From positions 1-8,683 of the forward strand of contig JACWAO010000047.1 in assembly GCA_014874305.1 (NCBI GenBank): a stretch of 8,683 bases of DNA, written 5' to 3'. This DNA comes from Candidatus Colwelliibacteriota bacterium (GTDB lineage: Bacteria > Patescibacteriota > Minisyncoccia > UBA6257 > Colwellbacteraceae). A program made the position numbers and the translations under genes. This document shows, one piece after another, positions 5,403 through 8,683 of the stretch (positions are counted from its first letter, which is position 1; the number at the start of each line of letters is the position of its first letter). The notes beneath the pieces were generated by a model, which saw only the letters and a list, made by a program, of their open reading frames with translations, searched no databases and was not told the DNA's origin.

Positions 5403-5408
5403 ATTATA
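5403..5408 (-). promoter_or_regulatory. -10 box (TATAAT) for the P-loop gene
   Basis: A consensus TATAAT on the minus strand lies between the terminator of the secreted-protein gene and the P-loop start codon. The -35 region at 17-18 nt is poor, so activator help or weak expression is possible. Confidence 0.5.
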
Positions 5409-5430
5409 CTAATTGATTTTGATCTGGATA

Positions 5431-5469
5431 TGAAAAAGCCCGCCGGGACCGTGGTGGTCGAGGCGGGCT
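5431..5469 (-). terminator. Rho-independent terminator of the secreted-protein gene
   Basis: AGCCCGCC (5437-5444) pairs with GGCGGGCT (5462-5469), with an inner GACC/GGTC pair (5447-5450, 5456-5459). On the minus strand the stem is followed by TTTTTCA. It sits 28 nt after the stop of the leftward gene. Confidence 0.9.
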
Positions 5470-5497
5470 ATGGGTGCGGACAAGGAGCGGAACGTCG

Positions 5498-6151
5498 TTA
5501 GCTCGCGAAGGTAATTGCTATACCTTGGTCAAGGGGATTGTACGTGATCTCTCCTCCCAGGAGAGATACTACCTCCCTGAGAGGATAGAACGCTGTCATA
5601 GCGTACCCTGGGTCTCCGCCGAGGGTAGCCATCTGTCCACTGGCTAGAGCAACGTCTCCTTGATCGGTACCGACTAACCGATCTCCAACTTGCCATTGCA
5701 ACAAATTACCACCAGCAGTAGCGGCCTTCAAGATGATATCTTCTGGGTTGAAGGGGGTTGTCACCGTTGTCTTCACGCTCATCGCGTTCAGCAAGCTCGA
5801 CAAGGCGTTGACCTCGATAAAAGTTGTGCCGAATGGAGCATGCGGAGCGTTGGTCAGGTTCAGAGACGATAGAGACATCTTGATGTGGGTTGCGCCCTTG
5901 ATGTCTATATAAGAGTACTCAGTGCCGTATAGCACCTGAGTTGACCCTTCGTGAAGTAACGCGACGTATAGGGAATAAGGTGAACTGGCCGAAGCCTCGC
6001 TTTGAAGCGCTGTGATCTCCTGCTGGAGAGACGTGATCTGCTGTTCCAACGAATCAAATGACGGGGCAGGCGCAGAAGCCGCCGCTACGGATGGCGCGAT
6101 CAGGGACAGGATAACCGCGAGAGCCGCGAGGATCCCCTTGAGGCCCTTCAC
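5498..6151 (-). CDS. Secreted coiled-coil protein with C-terminal stalk (Cu amine oxidase N-terminal-like) domain
   Basis: The 217-residue protein starts with a clear signal peptide: Lys-rich MKGLKG, a hydrophobic core (ILAALAVILSLIA), and an Ala-rich cleavage zone near residues 22-27. Residues 33-53 (DSLEQQITSLQQEITALQS) form a short heptad coiled coil, suggesting oligomers. The C-terminus FYPLREVVSLLGGEITY (188-204) and its following IAITF strand match the stalk domain often annotated as copper amine oxidase N-terminal-like. A possible degenerate earlier copy lies at about 111-130. That domain is usually a cell-surface module and its name does not show copper binding. GTG start with GAGGG 8 nt upstream. 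It has a strong promoter, a long structured leader and a strong terminator, so it is a single-gene, probably well-expressed unit. GC-rich codon use matches the two small SD-type genes. Confidence 0.75.
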   Translation of the reverse strand: MKGLKGILAALAVILSLIAPSVAAASAPAPSFDSLEQQITSLQQEITALQSEASASSPYSLYVALLHEGSTQVLYGTEYSYIDIKGATHIKMSLSSLNLTNAPHAPFGTTFIEVNALSSLLNAMSVKTTVTTPFNPEDIILKAATAGGNLLQWQVGDRLVGTDQGDVALASGQMATLGGDPGYAMTAFYPLREVVSLLGGEITYNPLDQGIAITFAS

Positions 6152-6177
6152 CGTGAAAACCCTCTTTCTTGCCGCTC

Positions 6178-6223
6178 TTTGAGCAGCGCGCTAAGCCCAT
6201 AAAGGCCCACCGCGCTGCTCAAA
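6178..6223 (-). promoter_or_regulatory. 13-bp perfect stem-loop in the leader of the secreted-protein mRNA
   Basis: TTTGAGCAGCGCG (6178-6190) pairs with CGCGCTGCTCAAA (6211-6223) around a 20-nt loop that can form a small GCC/GGC inner helix. It lies between the minus-strand promoter and the GTG start. No T tract follows on the minus strand, so it is not a standard terminator; an mRNA-stabilising or control element is more likely. Confidence 0.7.
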
Positions 6224-6242
6224 AAACTTATAATCATAAAGG

Positions 6243-6261
6243 AACAGTCTTGATAACTGTT
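6243..6261. promoter_or_regulatory. Inverted repeat at predicted transcription start, possible operator
   Basis: AACAGT-N7-ACTGTT is a perfect 6-bp inverted repeat starting 5 nt downstream of the minus-strand -10 box, covering the expected start point near 6259. A repressor bound here would block the secreted-protein promoter. No regulator gene lies nearby and it does not match a metal-regulator operator I can name. Confidence 0.4.
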
Positions 6262-6265
6262 TTCT

Positions 6266-6294
6266 ATTATAACACGTAAACTGATTCTCGTCAA
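6266..6294 (-). promoter_or_regulatory. Near-consensus sigma-70 promoter for the secreted-protein gene
   Basis: On the minus strand TTGACG (6289-6294), a 17-nt spacer and TATAAT (6266-6271) are present, plus a TG one base before the -10 box (extended -10). Eleven of twelve hexamer bases match consensus. The predicted leader is about 108 nt. Confidence 0.85.
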
Positions 6295-6311
6295 CCGCTT
6301 GACACAAGGAG

Positions 6312-6317
6312 TATAAT
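6312..6317 (+). promoter_or_regulatory. -10 box (TATAAT) directly before the copper ATPase start
   Basis: A consensus TATAAT ends 6 nt before the ATG at 6324, placing the transcript start at the start codon (leaderless). The nearby TTGACA (6299-6304) is only 7 nt from it and cannot serve as its -35. The overlapping AAGGAG (6306-6311) would be an SD with a 12-nt gap if transcription began further upstream, so both readings stay open. Confidence 0.5.
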
Positions 6318-6323
6318 AAAAGT

Positions 6324-8363
6324 ATGGACGATTCCCAGATGCATTCAATGCACGCTGAACATTCAAAACATACGGAGCACGCGCATGGCGATCACCACGC
6401 GATGATGGCCGAGGATTTTAAGAGAAGATTTTTTGTCTCTTTTTTTCTGGCTATTCCGGTGCTGTTTTTGGCTCCGGTTATTCAGTCTTTCCTGCGTTTC
6501 AGCTTCCAGCCGAGTTACGCGCCCTATACTTCTTTCGTTCTCGCGTCTTTGATAGTCTGGTACGGCGGTCGGCCGTTTTTTACCGGTGCCATTTCGGAAC
6601 TTAAATCTCGCAACTACGGGATGATGACGCTTGTGGCTATCGCCGTCATTTCGGCTTATCTTTTTTCCGCCGCCAGCACCTTCTTTTTTAAAGGCGTGAA
6701 TTTTTACTGGGAGGCGTCCACTCTGGTTGTCGTCCTGCTTTTCGGGCATTGGCTGGAGATGAAAGCGGTTAGCGGCACCGGAAACATACTTCGCGAGCTT
6801 GCGAATCTGCTTCCATCCATGGCCCATCTGGTTTCAGGGAGTTCGGTTACGGATGCGGATAGCTTCAACTTGAGAAAAGGAGACAAGGTACTGGTGCGTC
6901 CGGGAGAAAAGATTCCGGCTGATGGAGTCGTAATAAACGGATCGTCGTCCGTAAACGAGTCTCTTATTACCGGAGAGTCAAAACCCGTGAAGAAAAACGC
7001 GGGGAGTACGGTTGTCGGAGGAAGCGTAAATTATGACGGTTCGCTAATTATCGAGGTGAACCATTCCGGAAACGAGACGTATCTGGCGCAGGTTGGAGAG
7101 CTTGTCAGGCAGGCCCAGTCTTCCAAGCCGAGGGTGCAAGTGCTGGCCAACCGAGCCGCGAACCTTTTAACCGTCGCGGCTATTGCCGGAGGGAGTCTGA
7201 CTTTTGTTTTTTGGAACTTCTTTTCTCCCAACGGCTTGGTCTTCGCGCTGACTTTGGCCATTACCGTGATAGTGATAACCTGCCCGCACGCTTTAGGATT
7301 GGCGATACCGACAGTAACCACGATCTCGACCTCGATGGCCGCGAAAAACGGGGTGATAATAAAAAGCGGGGAGACGCTTGAGAAACTAAGCGGTCTTGAT
7401 TACCTGGTTTTCGATAAAACGGGAACGCTGACCAAAGGGGAATTCGCGGTTACGGATATTATTACTAACGGAAAGATGAGCGAGGTTGAGCTTTTGCGTT
7501 TCGCCTCCTCGGTTGAGATTAATTCGATGCACTTCATAGCGATGGCTATCGTTAAGTCTGCCGCTAATAGGGGAATAAGCTTCGGCCCCGCCGACAACTA
7601 CCTGTCCATTGCCGGAAAGGGCGGGAGCGGCAGGGTTTTGGGAGAGGAGATTTTTGTCGGAAGCGAGGCGTTAGTCCAAGAGATCGGCCTTGATACTTCT
7701 CCGTGGGCGAAGACGGCGGCTCAGCTTGCCGAACAAGGGAGAAGTCTGGTGTGGATAGGGAACAGGAAGGAGGTATTGGGGATAATCGCGGTGGCGGATA
7801 CGCCGCGCCCCGAGGCGAAAGCCGTCATATCCGCGATTAAGAAGCTCGGCGTGAAGGTGATTATGCTTACGGGAGATAACAAGGAATCCGCCGGTCAAGT
7901 TGCCGGTATTCTGGGCATAGACAAGTATTTTGCCGGCGTTCTTCCGGAGAACAAGATGTCTGTTATAAAAGAAATTCAACAAGGAGGGAGGAAAGCGGCG
8001 ATGGTCGGCGATGGAATCAATGACGCGCCCAGTTTAAAGCAGGCGGATGTCGGGATAGCGATAGGCGGCGGAACGCAGGTCGCGGTGGAATCCGCGGACG
8101 CGATTCTTGCCGAAAGCGATTTAGGAAGCGTTCTCTACCTTCTTAAGCTTAGCAAGAGGACGATGAATAAGATGAAAGAAAACCTGGTTTGGGCGGCCGG
8201 ATATAACGTGGTCGCGATTCCGGTCGCGGCCGGCGTTCTTTACCGCTGGGGGATTCTTCTCCGTCCGGAATGGGGAGCCTTGCTTATGAGCCTGAGTTCC
8301 ATTATCGTAGTCCTGAATGCTTTGTCTTTAAAAATATGGAAGCCCGGGTTAAAATTAACATAA
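6324..8363 (+). CDS. copB: Copper-translocating P1B-type ATPase, CPH (P1B-3, CopB-like) class
   Basis: The 679-residue protein is a full-length heavy-metal pump of the inner membrane. The N-terminus is His/Met-rich (eight His among residues 7-25) in place of a ferredoxin-like metal domain. Eight membrane helices are expected. Key motifs in order: TGES (216-219) of the actuator domain, C320-P-H322 in the sixth helix, the phosphorylated D364-KTGTLT, TGDN (516-519) and GDGINDAP (562-569). GYNVVAIP (626-633) and MSLSS (655-659) in the last two helices contribute metal ligands. CPH with these endings marks the P1B-3 group, associated with Cu(II)/Cu(I) or silver export. The nucleotide-binding SEHP motif reads S401-M-H403-F, keeping His but losing Glu and Pro. 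The gene diverges from the secreted-protein gene and is followed 37 nt later by a DoxX-family gene. Confidence 0.95.
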   Translation: MDDSQMHSMHAEHSKHTEHAHGDHHAMMAEDFKRRFFVSFFLAIPVLFLAPVIQSFLRFSFQPSYAPYTSFVLASLIVWYGGRPFFTGAISELKSRNYGMMTLVAIAVISAYLFSAASTFFFKGVNFYWEASTLVVVLLFGHWLEMKAVSGTGNILRELANLLPSMAHLVSGSSVTDADSFNLRKGDKVLVRPGEKIPADGVVINGSSSVNESLITGESKPVKKNAGSTVVGGSVNYDGSLIIEVNHSGNETYLAQVGELVRQAQSSKPRVQVLANRAANLLTVAAIAGGSLTFVFWNFFSPNGLVFALTLAITVIVITCPHALGLAIPTVTTISTSMAAKNGVIIKSGETLEKLSGLDYLVFDKTGTLTKGEFAVTDIITNGKMSEVELLRFASSVEINSMHFIAMAIVKSAANRGISFGPADNYLSIAGKGGSGRVLGEEIFVGSEALVQEIGLDTSPWAKTAAQLAEQGRSLVWIGNRKEVLGIIAVADTPRPEAKAVISAIKKLGVKVIMLTGDNKESAGQVAGILGIDKYFAGVLPENKMSVIKEIQQGGRKAAMVGDGINDAPSLKQADVGIAIGGGTQVAVESADAILAESDLGSVLYLLKLSKRTMNKMKENLVWAAGYNVVAIPVAAGVLYRWGILLRPEWGALLMSLSSIIVVLNALSLKIWKPGLKLT

Positions 8364-8390
8364 TAACAAAGGTTAAAAAGCTCGGGTTTT
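8343..8390 (+). terminator. Possible weak terminator overlapping the ATPase stop
   Basis: CCCGGGTT (8343-8350) can pair with AAGCTCGGG-side bases (8379-8386) using two wobbles, with a 28-nt loop and a TTTT tail (8387-8390). The stem is imperfect and the loop large, so read-through into the next gene is likely. Confidence 0.3.
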
Positions 8391-8395
8391 AAAAT
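8390..8395 (+). promoter_or_regulatory. Possible -10 box (TAAAAT) 5 nt before the DoxX start
   Basis: TAAAAT followed by AAACA and ATG repeats the close -10/start arrangement of the ATPase and M16 genes. No -35 is evident, and the gene may instead be read through from the ATPase. Confidence 0.3.
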
Positions 8396-8400
8396 AAACA

Positions 8401-8683
8401 ATGAACACTCTTAACAAGTTCCAGGCGAGAGCGGTTTTCGTCCTGCGCATCGTTTTAGGCTGGCTGTTTCTATATGCCGGCATAACAAAGGTTCTTAATC
8501 CAGCCTGGAGCGCGGCCGGGTTCCTTCAGGGCGCGAAAACATTCCACGGATTTTACGCTTTTCTGGCGCACCCTATGCTTATAGGTATAGTAAATATACT
8601 GAACGAATTGGGGTTGGTTCTCTTGGGTGCGGCGCTTATCCTTGGAATATGGGTAAGAATCTCCGCTCCGCTGGGGGCGCTTC
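8401..8683 (+). CDS. DoxX-family membrane protein, 3' end cut by window edge
   Basis: Ninety-four codons are visible from an ATG. The first helix region RIVLGWLFLYAGITKVLNP (16-34) and the following W-SAAGFLQGAKTFHGFY segment are typical of DoxX/DoxD-like proteins. Next comes a second hydrophobic stretch with NILNELGLVLLGAALILGIW (65-84), where the N-E-x-G pattern is conserved in the group. A positively charged VRIS turn leads to the next helix at the edge. These are small four-helix inner-membrane proteins linked to quinone-dependent or redox-stress functions. The family role is poorly fixed, so a specific enzyme name is not justified. It follows the copper ATPase on the same strand, which may reflect a shared envelope-stress setting. 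No SD is visible upstream. Length suggests a further 50-80 residues beyond the window. Confidence 0.85.
   Translation, partial: MNTLNKFQARAVFVLRIVLGWLFLYAGITKVLNPAWSAAGFLQGAKTFHGFYAFLAHPMLIGIVNILNELGLVLLGAALILGIWVRISAPLGAL

Noticed and set aside
5547..5567. 9-bp perfect hairpin (ATCTCTCCT / AGGAGAGAT, 3-nt loop)
   Set aside because: It is within the stalk-domain coding sequence (LLGGEIT) with no T tract or gene boundary; no support for a regulatory role.
6299..6317. TTGACA followed by TATAAT as a single promoter
   Set aside because: The boxes are separated by only 7 nt, far from the 16-18 nt needed, so they cannot work together.
6363..6827. 154-codon open frame on the minus strand
   Set aside because: Lies wholly antisense to the copper ATPase gene, whose motifs are intact; Lys/Arg/Gln-rich shadow composition.
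5498..8363. Copper-resistance operon including the stalk-domain protein
   Set aside because: The two genes are divergent, and the stalk domain's copper amine oxidase name does not imply copper binding; adjacency alone is insufficient.

Overview
The window looks like chromosomal DNA of a bacterium with a small genome, most likely a member of the Patescibacteria/CPR. This placement is inference. It rests on many short proteins without recognisable families, short intergenic gaps, several genes with no Shine-Dalgarno (SD) sequence, and a small HExxH peptidase and ASCH protein of types I associate with such genomes. All reading frames close on TAA or TAG and no in-frame TGA is needed, so code 11 fits. 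No rRNA, tRNA, CRISPR array or complete insertion sequence was seen.

Left part (1-3047). A truncated ASCH-domain gene runs leftward off the edge. Diverging from it is a rightward series: a 275-residue protein with two copies of an unrecognised helical domain, a 78-residue Gly/His/Thr-rich protein with a strong SD and GTG start, a 138-residue protein with a third copy of the same domain, a 156-residue HELAH metallopeptidase-like protein and a GNAT acetyltransferase. The small GTG gene sits between the two paralogues and differs from them in base composition and start signals.

Middle part (3095-6151, all leftward). These are a single-chain M16 (insulinase-like) zinc peptidase, an 88-residue protein joining a transposase-like helix-turn-helix to a His/Asp-Gly repeat tail, a P-loop kinase/ATPase, and a secreted coiled-coil protein ending in a stalk-like (copper amine oxidase N-terminal-like) domain. 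Two clear rho-independent terminators separate these transcripts.

Right part (6152-8683). A compact divergent control region has a near-consensus sigma-70 promoter reading left into the secreted protein gene and a -10 box placed for a leaderless transcript of a copper-type P1B ATPase (CPH motif, His/Met-rich N-terminus). A DoxX-family membrane protein follows the ATPase and is cut by the window edge.

The most unusual material is the unnamed domain present three times in two genes with an exact 40-bp shared end, the pair of small proteins sharing an HxTxHx(1-2)DG repeat, and the contrast between SD-led genes and genes whose -10 box lies only 5-6 nt before the start codon. No complete novel system can be proven from this sequence. 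The peptidase/acetyltransferase/small-protein neighbourhood is offered as a hypothesis only.
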